Source: Megalonaias nervosa
Taxonomy: Eukaryota; Mollusca; Bivalvia; Unionida; Unionidae
Direction: 5' to 3'
DNA length: 64,000 bases
NCBI GenBank assembly: GCA_016617855.1
Contig: JAECUM010012847.1
Span: forward strand, 1-64,000
Below are positions 1 to 11,519 of the stretch, piece after piece (the first letter of the stretch is position 1; the number at the start of each line of letters is the position of its first letter). The notes below the pieces were generated by a model, which had not been told where the DNA came from, did no database searches, and was given only the letters and a program-made list of their open reading frames with translations. The position numbers and the translations under genes were made by a program.

Positions 1-1550
1 ATGTCTCCATCAGGCCCTGGTACCACAGAATGGTAAACTCCAAAATTGATTTTTCAGCAGCCTTTGGAAATCAACTGCTGTATAAGAACATCGAACAAGT
101 TTGAAAAAATAGAGATGCAAACATTCAACACAACCATGGAACCTCAAATATGAGACTCAGAGACTATCATGGATGATTTCATTTCGTTTTAAACATATTT
201 TACTGCATATGTTAGCAAAGACAAAGGGTTCGGCACAAGTTCTTCCAGCTTAGAAAAACCTTTCCCGTAACAAATACAAATCACATAATATTGTATGCAT
301 CAAGTAAAGCTTGCAAAGAAAATCGAATGATATTGGGATAAATATTTGAACTAACATGATTTATAGTAATCGTTGTAAGAGGTGCGAGATTATAAACGAA
401 TAAAGAAAGGTGAGGCACTATGGGAGAATTAGTCACACACAAATCGATAAATACATATATACAAGTATATCAACAGTTCTTATATTGAACATGGTACTGG
501 CATTCCTGAACGATTAAATGTCTAATATTTGAATTGTAGCATAATAGCTTCGAATCCATCCAAACACATATGTGTACAGATAGATATACATATATACACA
601 TACATAGATTCTCATGCAACTGCATACATACATGCGTATACACATATGCACATACAAATACACACCTACATATACATATATAATTAAAGGCGTATATGAA
701 TGTTGATTAGTCAGTTGATGTTCGGGGAAGAGAAAACAAACAAAATCCTTTTCGGATAATAATAACAATAAAAACACCTAAAACTTATAATTCACGACAA
801 AGATCGTAAAGAAAGACACATTTGGATTTAACTTTCTTTGACTCTATTGTTAGATATATAGGCTCTAAATTGGTTAGTACGTCTGAGATAAATGTGTGCC
901 TACTTAAATATCTTAAGCACTACTTATGTCATTCAGAGTATCGTCGCCAAACAACATAATGTCTGGGTCAATATCACGTGGACGTCTTAATAGGTTGTTC
1001 GTGAGGATTATTGGATTGGTTTGTATAGTTTACATTAAAAGAAACAGTGTACTGCAGTTTTATTTGGTCCAGCGCAAATACACAATGGAATGGCAAAAGT
1101 ATGTTTCAAATATAGATCAGACTTAAGCACTGAAAAGTTTTTCATCAGGGTAACTGTTCTATAGACATTTTCCTTTAATATGTGGAGTAGTTGAATGACG
1201 CTTGTTTTTATTTAGTTGTTTTTGGAAGACTGATACAGGATTGGAGTTTCTTAAATGATGGGTAGATTGTCATATAATTAGTTGAGTGCAAAATCACTTA
1301 CTTGACAGCTGTCAATGACAAAACGTTATTTATGACCCTCACGATGAGCAACCATAGTTAAAATACTATAGTTTAAAAAGCCTGGAGTCATAGAAATTGT
1401 ACCAAGCTTGTTGACTTTTCTACAAACTTTGACAGGAAATCAACTACATTCCCTTTATAAAAGAAATCACCTGACATGTCTGGTAAGTCAAGTTACGTAT
1501 GAAGCATGTCTGATCCATCGGTCAAGTTGAACTCGTAGTTCGCTTGTAAG
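1..1550. other. AT-rich non-coding stretch, no gene seen
   Basis: Only short open frames occur, and none has recognisable domains, splice-bounded coding segments or codon bias. A loosely repetitive CATACA/TATACA stretch lies around 570-690. Confidence 0.6.
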
Positions 1551-1559
1551 ACGTGTTCA

Positions 1560-2040
1560 ATTTCTACAGGTGTACAAAACTCGATCAACGAAGAGATTTC
1601 AAAGTGTCAAGAGTAATGGACATTTTCGAACAATCTTAACCTTGTTCCTGGTATTGTCGTTTCAATTTCTTTAACACTGACGCAGAAAAAATCTGCAACG
1701 ACGACAGCTGACTTTTCTGTTGCAGCTTGAGCCTTAAACGCTTAACATTTCACAGTGTACGTGTAAGTCGTAGTTTTAAATTTTCTGGAAATCACTTTTT
1801 AATTAAGTGGAATTTAAAAGCTATTTTTCAAGACCTTCTGAACGATTTTCTGTTTATGGATGACCTTGAGTCTCTAAGCCTTTTAGTGGATGTAGTTGGC
1901 TAAGAATCACTCATGTCTTCATCGCAATCACATTGATCTACTTGTGGTAATACTTCACTTAGCGCATGCGGTGGCACAGAACCTAAACGTTGTCTCTTGG
2001 CTTCATTAGTGTTTTCGTCGGAAAGGTTTGATCTATTCAC
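1560..2040 (-). pseudogene. Decayed coding remnant, possibly transposase-derived
   Basis: Read on the minus strand, 2030 to 1910 gives about 45 residues of coding-looking protein (TNEAKRQRLGSVPPHALSEV, then an acidic DQCDCDEDMSDS end) before an in-frame TAG. The same frame continues as a basic stretch (TSTKRLRDSRSSINRKSFRR) and then, after further stops, a Lys/Leu-rich segment (NVKRLRLKLQQKSQLSSLQ) that looks like a coiled coil. The order of acidic linker followed by basic coiled coil resembles the region after the DNA-binding domain in THAP or P-element-type transposases. No zinc-binding THAP core or catalytic domain is visible, so that family is a guess. At least four in-frame stops mean it is not functional. 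Confidence 0.3.
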
Positions 2041-2209
2041 GATCGTTTAACCTTTAATTTGAATAGGGTACATAATATCTCCTTATATGTAGAGAATACA
2101 CTTAATCAGTTCCCAATCTGTGAAGATGGAAGAGTCACAAACAGATCACACTTCTTGACATACGAAAGAACACTTCTAACAAGAATTCGGATAAAACCAA
2201 CTCGAGATA

Positions 2210-2535
2210 AAAGTCCAGATACCTGTTATCTATGTCAACGAAACAGTGGCATTGGTCTTTAGGGTGGCTCACGAATAAAGATAACAACATGAGAATGAGC
2301 CTTCCAACAAGACTTTCCCCTACTCCACTCGACATTAAAGTCAAGATACCTGTAATACATGTCATGAAAAAGGACACTAGACTCCCGAATGTCCACAACG
2401 TCAAATTAAAATAACCAATAAAAGAAGATAAAAGTGAAAGAAAGTAAAGATATCTGTTATCAATTTTTTAACAAAATGGAGTTGGTCTTTAGAGTGTCCA
2501 AGAAGAAAGAGAGCAAAGAAAATGAGTTTTCTTCA
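2210..2535. repeat. Degenerate tandem repeat, three units of about 105-125 bp
   Basis: The motif AGATACCTGTTAT, with a GGCATTGGTCTTTAG-like part downstream, recurs at about 2218, 2343 and 2448 as diverged units. The units are too different to call an exact period. Confidence 0.45.
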
Positions 2536-2859
2536 GAAGCTGCAAGAAAGACAAATGCAGTAAAACCTTAATTAGATAGAGGATAAAACCTATAATTTTT
2601 TATTCAAAGATTCTGCAGTCCTTGAAAGATATTAAGTATAATTCCTATGCGAAACGAATCTTACCATCAAAACTGAAAATGACTTTAAATGTTGGCTTGT
2701 TAATAAAATACAAATTGTGTGCTTGACTGGATGGAATACAAATGCATGTACACGACATTCTTTTGAAAACATATTAGCTTGGCGATTAATTGAGTTATTG
2801 GTAAACATTGTTGTTGGATAGGAAAACTACTCGCCAGGGTAGGAATTTTGCATGAGAAA

Positions 2860-3530
2860 AAAGGCTTTGCCGTATGACACAGAATTAATTCCGATGATGT
2901 AATGTTCCCGTCAAACACCTATAAGTACCAAAACGAATTGTCTTATATTCCTGGACGGAAAATGCCAGACGAAGTAAAAAGCAAATTGTGAATACTGACG
3001 AGCATTAAAACAGCAAAGAACACATTGAAAACTTCCCCACCTTACCATGGAGCATAAAATGTTAGGTTTACAAGGAGAAAGGTTCTCGTAATATTTGAAT
3101 GTATAAAGAGATATCAGCCTGCAAATAAAACTGATGTAGACTTTTGAGGTTGTGGCAATACACACCGTCCAAAATTGTGTACTAGTCTCTGACTATCCTG
3201 ACTGTATATGGCCCTGTAGTTTCTTGGTTGTAGAACAGACCCGATCCATCCTCGTTGGGTGCCCTAAGATGAAAATGATTGGCTACAGCCAATTGCTGTG
3301 TGTTCCGTCCTAGATCTATTGGATAGTGTATCCTGCTAGTTGAGTAAACGAGATGCTAATAGTTACCGCTGCAATGCGAGACACAATGTTAGCCTCTACT
3401 TCCGCTAGATGGACGGTCAGAAGGACTCGGTCTGATCAAACTTTAAGTCATGCCAAGTTTCAAACATATTCGGCTCAGTTGGTTTGTTTGAAGCTTAAAA
3501 ATGGCCTCTGTGATGACCAGATTTCTAAAT
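2860..3530 (+). repeat. Diverged repeat block R, copy 1
   Basis: About 670 bp is alignable by eye with 35210-35880. Shared landmarks in the same order include GGCTTTGCCGTAT, AATGTTCCCGT, CCAGACGAAGT, TAGTCTCTGACT, TAGTTGAGTAAA and GCCTCTGTGATGA-like segments. Identity is roughly 70 percent with small indels. No coding potential is shared. The pair is either an old dispersed element or part of a duplication of the LU locus; its position relative to the dead LU exon at 9.2 kb favours the latter without proving it. Confidence 0.7.
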
Positions 3531-3579
3531 TTTCATTTGTACTCAAAAAGTCTAAAGACAATGTAAATCATATTTTGAA

Positions 3580-3765
3580 TCTAACATGTGTAATATATAC
3601 ATTTAATTGGTACATTAAAATGTTTTGAAGAAAGCAGATTTACAGTTACGTTTCCAACCAATTATAACTAAAATATATCTGTAAAAGCATGCTGTATCGT
3701 ATTCGGAAATCGACTGATCTCACTGATGCCGCATTAAATGTGTACATAAAATATGTACACGTGTA
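3580..3765 (+). repeat. Diverged repeat block T, copy 1
   Basis: This matches 40345-40520 in the intron before the last LU exon. Shared segments include TTTTGAAGAAA, TTCCCAACCA-type, ATGCTGTA and AAATCGACTGAT. In copy 1 it follows block R almost directly. In the other copy about 4.5 kb, including two LU-gene exons, lie between R and T. Confidence 0.65.
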
Positions 3766-4580
3766 TCTATCTTTCGAGATAAATATGTACGTGTGTGTAC
3801 GTATGTAAATGCTTAAAAAGCGACGTAGATACTATCGTGGATGATCACCACGATATAACTCAAGGAGGAGAATTTCCACCACCACGACGTACATTATGTA
3901 CTTCTCAGAAGGATTGAAAATTAAGACCGTAATGGGTGTAGTACTTTCTTATAGAATAACTCAAATTATGTTGAAATGTTTCATAAACAGGTGAAGGACA
4001 AAAAAAAAGAGATATCAGTAAAAAAAAACGGATGCAACCAAGTCATTCAAACGGAAACAGATTCAAATTATTGAAAGCAACGTGTAGAGATAATTGAACA
4101 TTATCAACGTTGTTTTAAGGACACAATGGAAAACTTTCCAAAGTTAGAGAAAACTTTCCATTAGTACCCACGTTGAAGCATTTCATTCGCAGTAATTGTT
4201 GCATAAATATGTATGATTGTAGCAACTGTTGCTCTGACAACAGCTTCTATATTGAACTGTTTTAACTGAAGGTTTGAAGGAACAAGTATTGGCGGAAGTA
4301 TTGTTGATAGTAGAAACGCGGTCATTTGTAGAGAAAGTTAAGCTATTGAAGCATATTATTGCCACCCATTTCAAAGAACTATGCAAAATAGAGTAGTACG
4401 CTTGCCTTGTATCATGGACAGTGTAATAAATTTAGTTTTTACAAAGTTTGACAGACTATTTTGTTCTTAGATGAAGATGTCATTTTTGTTTGCTGTGTAC
4501 AATTTTGATCCAAGGTGTAAGCATGTCAGCAAAATGATAAATAAAATTAACAGCCTAATTCAAAAAGTTACATTAAGCAC
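3766..4580. other. Non-coding, no gene seen
   Basis: AT-rich sequence with homopolymer A runs near 4000-4030. A cysteine-rich reading near 4190-4255 was considered as an LU exon relic and set aside (see rejected items). Confidence 0.5.
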
Positions 4581-4585
4581 GCTCT

Positions 4586-4691
4586 TATATATATATATAT
4601 ATATATATATAAAGAGTATAGTTAGTATATATATATATATGTATAGTTATATATATATATATATATAGTTAGTATATATATATATATATAT
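4586..4691. repeat. Interrupted (TA)n microsatellite
   Basis: TA arrays at 4586-4611 and 4626-4691 are separated by GTTAGTATA-type interruptions. Confidence 0.95.
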
Positions 4692-4694
4692 TTC

Positions 4695-6260
4695 TTTTAT
4701 GATCTATGCCTTTAATCATTTGCATTGCTATTATAAGACTCTCACCATTTTGTCCTTCTTGCCAACTTAGTTCTAACTTATGTTATTTTCTTATATTTAT
4801 TTGCGTATCACTTGAAGAATATTTCAGATATTATCCCCTGCCGAAATCATCTATTACGATGCTGATATTCCAAACAGAGTCCAGTCCTGGTTTGAAACTA
4901 TCTTTTTACTTTAAACATTGTTCCAGAAAAGTTTTTTCAATTCTCCCCATCATATTCCTTGACACCAAAATATATAGGTATATAACCTAGTTTTTGTATC
5001 TGCTATATTATTGGATGTTAAGTATAATGTTTTCCCTTGTATTGTTGTATTGTGTGTACAAAATTATGTTAAATAATAATTTATGTTCTGAACCTGAGTA
5101 CTTCAATTACAGATCAGGTACGACCTGATAATATGATTTAATTTTTTGATTCCATCTTCTGTCAAACAAATACTGTCCTACAAAAAGAACCATATCTATA
5201 TTTCCGGGACTTCAATAATCATATTGTAAACATCGTGTGACTTTGTCATTTACTAACTCCACTCAACCTCTTACTCCAGGTTTGGTGACTCTCAACACTT
5301 GCTATATGTACAATGTAAACATTGTAGAACTTTGTTCCAACTTTTTCTCCTCTCTTCTATTTTCTATTCTTACGCAACTGAAACACTTTATGCACGTTTT
5401 CACATTCTCCAACTAAGCTTACAATTGATGAATTGTACAAAATCTATACTAGTTAGTAGAGAAGTAAAATGTTTGATGATTGCCAATTTTCTTAACCCCG
5501 TTGTAAAGCCCTAGTTGTAAAGTAGCTTCCAATATCGGAAAGTGGTTGCATGTAAGTCTTTAATAGCTTTATATAAAATCAGCCATCAGACTCTTCATTA
5601 TCCTATTATAAAATTACATTTTATATATCTCAAACATTTATATGCTTCTTGCTAATTCGCAATCGTTTATATCACTTAACCGAGTTTTCACTTTTTCAAA
5701 GTGAAGGGCTAAACGTATACTTTCTTTTCATTTTCCACCAAAGAAATTCAGCTTTCACAAATTTTGCCCACTTTCCCACTATACTCGAGTGGGCAACGAA
5801 ATATGTTTTAAGTCGACTTATCGAGACTGGGTGTATTTCAGTGATCACTACTTGAAATATTGAAGCCATTGGGGTAAGTAGATGTTGTTGTTATGGACTG
5901 AACACAACTTTTCAGCACTCGAGAGACTATATGTGGAAACGATCTGTCCTTGTGAGGAAGATTTATTCAAACTTTGCTCTTTCCATATTCAGGAAAACAA
6001 CTAGAATCTACCGAAAGATATTACCGAGGCAATAAACTTATTGTAATTGCTTTTCCTTAGTGGAAAAGATTTTCAGTAAAGGAGAACGTATGAACTATAG
6101 TTTGTTCTAAATGAAAATGGTGCTGACATCACACTAACCTGCTCACTCCCACGGCCCTATTGAAATCTTGTATCGCAAGAAAGAAAGCACTGTCCACAGT
6201 GCGCTACGCTGGAGGTAAAAATAAAAAATTAAAATTGTTCAGCCCTGTGGTTCATTCCTA
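4695..6260. other. AT-rich non-coding, no gene seen
   Basis: Open frames of up to 94 codons occur, but their translations are low-complexity and hydrophobic and match no family I recognise. No convincing exon structure was found. Confidence 0.5.
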
Positions 6261-6263
6261 CGG

Positions 6264-6264
<1 letters not shown>

Positions 6265-6317
<53 letters not shown>
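6265..6317. repeat. (CT)n microsatellite
   Basis: About 26 uninterrupted CT units. Confidence 0.97.
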
Positions 6318-6319
<2 letters not shown>

Positions 6320-6694
6320 GGATGTACCGATATATCAGTTGAGTGGAGAGTTTGCATTGATCGTTCCAGAAAATAATCAAATAGATAACATGTTGGGCCT
6401 GGTAGCAACAATTTTAGTTTTCTGTTGGTATTTTTACTCACGTCTTTTGGGGTTGTTTTTTTTTTATTTTAGAGAATTTAGTTGGCAAGACACGATTGCT
6501 TTCTAATGCATCTCTCCAATATAGGATAAACAAAATATGAGATCTGTATCGGCTTGATATTAATCAAATTCGTTGGCTTCTTATATTGCTTAGATAGCTA
6601 ATGAAAACAAGCGCATTACTTTACACATTGGTTAAATTTAAAACAAATGAAACCTGGTATTACTTACTCAAAATAATTATCGTTACAACTGTAA

Positions 6695-6960
6695 CTTTGC
6701 AAGGACCGCTCCGGCGACCTAGAGCGTTCGCCTCGGATTCGGGAGGTCAATGGTACGAACCCCGGTCGAGTCATATCAAAGAATTATAAAAATGGTACTA
6801 ACAGCAGCCTCTTTAGGCGCTCAGCGTTACAAGGTTAGTAATGGGACCGTTTGGCCTGGTATCAGGATAATGTGAATGGGTGGGACATTATACTACATGT
6901 CTGCGACATGATGCCCCAATGCTAGACATCACTATAAACTGCCACATCACAAACTTCTTA
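6695..6960 (+). mobile_element. tRNA-derived SINE
   Basis: The 5' part reads like a tRNA gene. It has an A-box-like segment (GCGACCTAGAGCG, about 6714-6726) followed by an internal B box (GGTACGAACCCC, about 6751-6762), but it has no acceptor-stem pairing at its end. It runs into a non-tRNA body (CATATCAAAGAATTATAAAA, then a GGCGCTCAGCGTTA segment and GGGTGGGACATTATA) characteristic in layout of molluscan SINEs. The body ends in AT-rich sequence near 6960. It would be transcribed by RNA polymerase III if active. The B box departs from consensus at one base, consistent with an old copy. Confidence 0.75.
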
Positions 6961-6969
6961 GCCATATGA

Positions 6970-9195
6970 CAGAAAAAAAATTAAAGCTACGTTAAAAATT
7001 CAACACACACACGCGCGCAGAAGGTTGCAAAGTCCCCAACTCTTGACACAATCAATATGCGTCTGCTTATTTCAACAGTTTATTAAATTCACTCACATTT
7101 TCATGGTAATATGAACATGTTTAATGACAGATCGATAGCATTTAAAATATAATCAAAATAGTACCAATCCAGGCAGTGGCCAAAGTGAGCTCATAAATAA
7201 GTATAGCCTCATATTTTGCCTGTGTTTCGATGTAGTCCCTAGCTGAAATTTGTCTTTGATTCTAAGAAGAAATCAAGATCTTTACTTGAATTTAAGTTCA
7301 AGACCTCTTTTTTCCGTAGAAAATGTTATTGTGTCCTAGGTCAAGTGAAATTAGTATATGTAAAACATGGTAAACACAACTTTGGGATTCTAAAAACTCG
7401 TTCAAAAACATTCTAGATTACACCATTATATGACTATTAGAATTGATTCGGAACATTCTATAATTATTAACTTGCGATAGGACATTTATGATTATTTGGG
7501 ATTCAATTTTCATTAATGCAATTGGGTGGGGGTGCAGGGATTATTTTCACTTGGTATTCTTGGGAAATGAAGCATTTGTTTTAACTTTACGCAATTTCAT
7601 GTCTTCACTAATTTTTCTTACTTAGTTTAAGACCTATAATAGTAATTGTAAATAATAAAATACCCTATAATTATCGTACTCACAAGAACACAGATGTTGT
7701 TTCCCCTGATCATGTGATCCTAGGTACCACACTGCACTGTACGTTTTCAGTATAACTCTTTGTCATATTATAATCATATTAAAAATGTCACAGCATCTAT
7801 CTCTGTCTGTGTTTCTTTGATACTTGACTCCTGGTCCAAATTATCGAGTGTTAGTCAATGCATCTGGCAGTCATCACATACGCTTTATTTGGGCAAACTG
7901 TAAGTGATTGCACTGGATACAATATCAGTTGTGATACGCGTATACCGGCAATTCTCAACCCATCACGTCTCTTCTGGACCATCATATTTGCATCAATTGA
8001 TGGATGAATGGATGGCTAGACAGATGGATGAATACATTATTAGATTATTGTACTGATCTGATAGTTGCGCTGTTGTTGCAATATAAAAGATCTGAGTTCT
8101 CATCTATGCCATAAACCGGAAATGTTGCACTGTAACTATATTGTCAACTCTGTATCCACCGCCATTCTTTTGATTTAAATGGCAAATAATACAAGCTAAT
8201 CTAGATGATGAGACCGTTGTTTCAATCTGATACTTCATTTTGTCTGGCAGACAAGTGGACACATTTCATGATATCGATCGAATCACAGATGCACAATATA
8301 ATTCAGCCCCTGGTCTGATTGCTTATTTAATGGTTTGTATACATTTTATAATTTCATATACTCATCCCATTTACTAAATTCACATATAAACAAACAGATA
8401 TATATGGGGAAAAAACAGTTTTTCAGGAAAGGTGTGGAGTGAACAATAACTTCAACATCTCATCCCTTTGCAAAGATAATCTTTAACCTTCATCTGCCTG
8501 TTTCGCAAGAATCAGAGCAAGGCTTGCGGAAGTCAAATAAGAGTAAACCGAGTTCTCGGATTCACAGACTGAGATCTTGGACTAGTAAACTGAGATTCCT
8601 GCATAAACAAAAAACGTGAAATGTTTTCTTTAAGGAGCTCTATACCATACCACCGACACAAGGTAAATTTTGATATTTTTTATTTCAAAGTTCATGTAAA
8701 AAAAAAAGACATATTTAAATTTTCTGTTCTCTGATTCTTTGATTTAATTATCATTTATCTTTGCAAAATTTCAATGATACTGGTTAATAGACGCAGCTGA
8801 TAACGTTGGAGAGTGATGGGGCTGCCAATGGACCGTATATGATCAAACGAGCATTCATGAGATAGGCAAATATCACATCGCTGACACCCAAAACTGTTAT
8901 TTAGTAATCGTATTTTCATGTTCATGTATATTTAACAGAACTATGAGAATGTACTTTATGGACGCCTAATTGTTTCATTCCGACACACTCAGTTTTGATA
9001 AAGATTATAACTCTTACTTTGTCTTTTATAAATTTATTCTATAGGATAATCTTTGAGATTTTGCCACTAAATCGTATTTAATAAAACGCCTTTAAATATC
9101 GTGTCAAAAGGAAATAAATTAGTGCATAGAAAATTTAGTTATGTCATATTATTAACTTGCATTACTAGAATTAAATGCATTCTATCTACCTATCA
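6970..9195. other. AT-rich non-coding, no gene seen
   Basis: Both strands lack long open frames and recognisable domains. If the upstream LU copy was once complete, earlier exons should lie here or further left, but none could be recognised. Confidence 0.5.
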
Positions 9196-9205
9196 ATACA
9201 TTTAG

Positions 9206-9393
9206 GTGCTCCAATTCTGAGGATTGCTGTAATCACGTGTGGCACGGTTCTTCGAACAAAGAAATATGTCAAAACCAACTGCAAACCATATAAAATGCAG
9301 AGAGCCTAGCTTTACAGCTCTGTTTTCTGCATTAAGGATAGATACAATTTTCAGCTTCATCCACACAAAGAAAAATTATACCAAAACAATTAA
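9206..9393 (+). pseudogene. Decayed copy of the last LU-domain exon
   Basis: After an acceptor (ACATTTAG) the frame gives CSNSEDCCNHVWHGSSNKEI, which aligns with CASFDDCYSNWWQGSSDEEL of the intact exon at 40692-40875; both continue with CQ. A premature TAA then falls at 9291-9293. From 9313, in a shifted frame, the homology resumes (YSSVFCIKDRYN against CSFCCIENKCN) and ends KLYQNN-stop at 9391-9393, matching TLYQDK-stop. Two of the three C-x2-C-C cysteines and the CN cysteine are replaced. The frameshift, early stop and lost disulphide residues all show a dead copy. It may belong to a formerly complete upstream paralogue. Confidence 0.8.
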
Positions 9394-9650
9394 CTAGAAC
9401 CCAAGCAATATGTCCTTTACTGGTTATAATACTACATGTGTAGTACAAAGTCTTGTGGTCCTATTTTTCGCTCCGTCTCTCCCGCTGATACGGACTGGCT
9501 GTATCAAACGCTTTGCCGCTTGATTTTGGCCATTGGTCATTTAATAAAGTATTGAAACCACCATTACTAACTCAGCCTATTAATGGTTGATATTTAAAAT
9601 TGGTTTTAAGTAGTTTGGGATTAGAGCTTTTGCTGATGTGCATTTTCTCC
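9394..9650 (+). pseudogene. 3' UTR of the dead LU copy, with AATAAA signal
   Basis: The homology to the LU gene 3' UTR (40876-41140) continues, with shared segments such as CCCAAGCA, TACATGT, GTCTCTC/GATCTCTC and a GGTTTTAA block. An AATAAA at 9543-9548 sits where the intact gene has ATTAAA (41022-41027). Confidence 0.6.
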
Positions 9651-10339
9651 CTGCGATAATAACTCACTCTATCCATCGCTACTCAGGTAGTATGAAAATG
9701 AGACTTTGAGACCGTATGACCCGACTAGGGGCGAAGCCTTTTGCCTTCCATGACTTCTATCTTGCTGCAAACACCCATGGTGAATTATTTCTCAAGATAA
9801 TTCTATACATCTCAAAGAATGAAGGATATTTCTAAAAGACAAATATATAAACTATAGTATTTTATTTCATGATGGTCTGATGTTTCTTCGTGTATTTCTT
9901 CAAAAAGTGAACTTCAAACTATTTTCCTTAAACTTGACATCACGTATCACAAAATTTATGTTACACCCTCTACCCATTATCACGATTTCTATCACTCTTG
10001 TTGTTTGGTTTTATTCCTGGCAAACTAAAATGAATTTTCCGTTGGCCTTTGCGTTTCTTTAGTCATTGTGATGATGATTTATAACAGTTCGTTCTACCAG
10101 ACATTTTTACGCGCAATCACAGAGTGCTTATATCCAAGCAAAACCTCTGCAAAACCTGACAACTTTAGCATTAATAAATAGGGCAAGCATTACAATCCGA
10201 GAACTATTTATATCATCTCATTTTGTGAGTAAATCTACGGGATTTTTTAGCGTTCATCTGGCCAAAACGTTTGCTTCTTTGGTACATGCATTTGGTGCAC
10301 CTCTTTTAACTGTGACTTAATATTCCTCATTATTACCAT

Positions 10340-11510
10340 TACGAAAGGTCAAGCAGAATAATAACTTTGAAATTACTCTTAACATTTGGAACAAAAAGAA
10401 CAGAGGTAGAGTTAGTTAATTTCATTCTTTTATCAATTTCCATAGAAGTTAGCTCCAGAAAAGGTCGCAGTCAGGTCATAGGTGGCTGGTTTCACTGTGA
10501 GTCGCATGATTCAACGCGATAAAATGTGTTAATCATAGTTCAGTATACTGTCAGCTTCATCGGAATAATAACTTTAAAATTAGCATTAATATTTCAAACA
10601 GAAAGAACAAACAGCAGATGTAGTTATTTCAATAATTGAAAGTGAAAATTAAAATAGCAGTATGGTGAATGAAATTCTAAACAGGCCTACAAGATTTAAA
10701 ATAAGAACAAAGGTATCGAGTATTCTAAATGAGTTCCAGTGGTATTCCAATCTATTGCGCTGATGTGCCAATAGTTTGGACTAATTTGATGTGCTAACAG
10801 TTTTGATGTGTCATAATAATATAATCCAAAATGTCTTTAAATGAATTCACAGTAATTCAAAAATAGTTACTTAAACCTGAAGTTTACGAGTACCATGCAA
10901 TTCCAATGAATAATTGAAATAAATAAATTAAATTCTCTCAACTAAACAAAACCAAACGACTCCACTAAGACTGATGTTTAAGATAAGAATAACTAATTCT
11001 CAAGTAAACATCCCTTATAAGAAAACTAAGATGCAAATTCAGAACCAGATCGAGGGTCGAATAAACATTTCTTGATCATTCTGTCAACAAGGTCAATTCT
11101 TTTCGCAGCTAACCAACGAGACATTAGGTCACCTGGTTTTCCTAGGGACAAACACGTAACCTGAACTTAAATTCCATCAAATTCGTTAGCAATAATTTTT
11201 ATACACCTTCAAAGGTCAAACGGCCAAAATAACATTACTCCAACGAAATGTCCTCATCTCAAAGAACAATAACGCAATGTACAAAATGGACAAGATTATC
11301 TATTAAATATGTTGTCTACTAAATGACCCTGACAATCATGGATAAAAAAAGAAATACATAATATAAATATACATAACATAATTTCCATAGAAGAGAAATC
11401 CAGAAACGTTGACACACCTAGTACAGGTGGCTAGTTTCACTGAGTCGCATGATTCACTACGATATTGTGTTAATCAAAGCTCAAAATATACTAATAGATA
11501 GATCAATATA
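10340..11510 (+). repeat. Interleaved diverged direct repeats X-Y-X-Y
   Basis: Unit X (GAATAATAACTTT followed by an AACA-AAAGAACA segment) occurs at about 10355-10420 and 10560-10625. Unit Y (TTTCCATAGAAG, GTGGCT-GTTTCACTG, GAGTCGCATGATTCA, TGTGTTAATCA) occurs at about 10437-10555 and 11383-11510. About 750 bp of unrelated sequence separates the second X from the second Y. Confidence 0.6.
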
Positions 11511-11519
11511 CTATCAGTG

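Noticed and set aside
4180..4260. A relic LU exon 3 (DCSNCCSDNSFY after TTTCATTCGCAG)
   Set aside because: The cysteine pattern is suggestive, but the frame is only partly comparable, the CN is missing and its position breaks the order of blocks R, T and the last exon. Not strong enough to annotate.
6714..6780. A free-standing tRNA gene
   Set aside because: The A- and B-box-like segments are present, but the acceptor stem does not pair and the sequence runs on into a SINE body.
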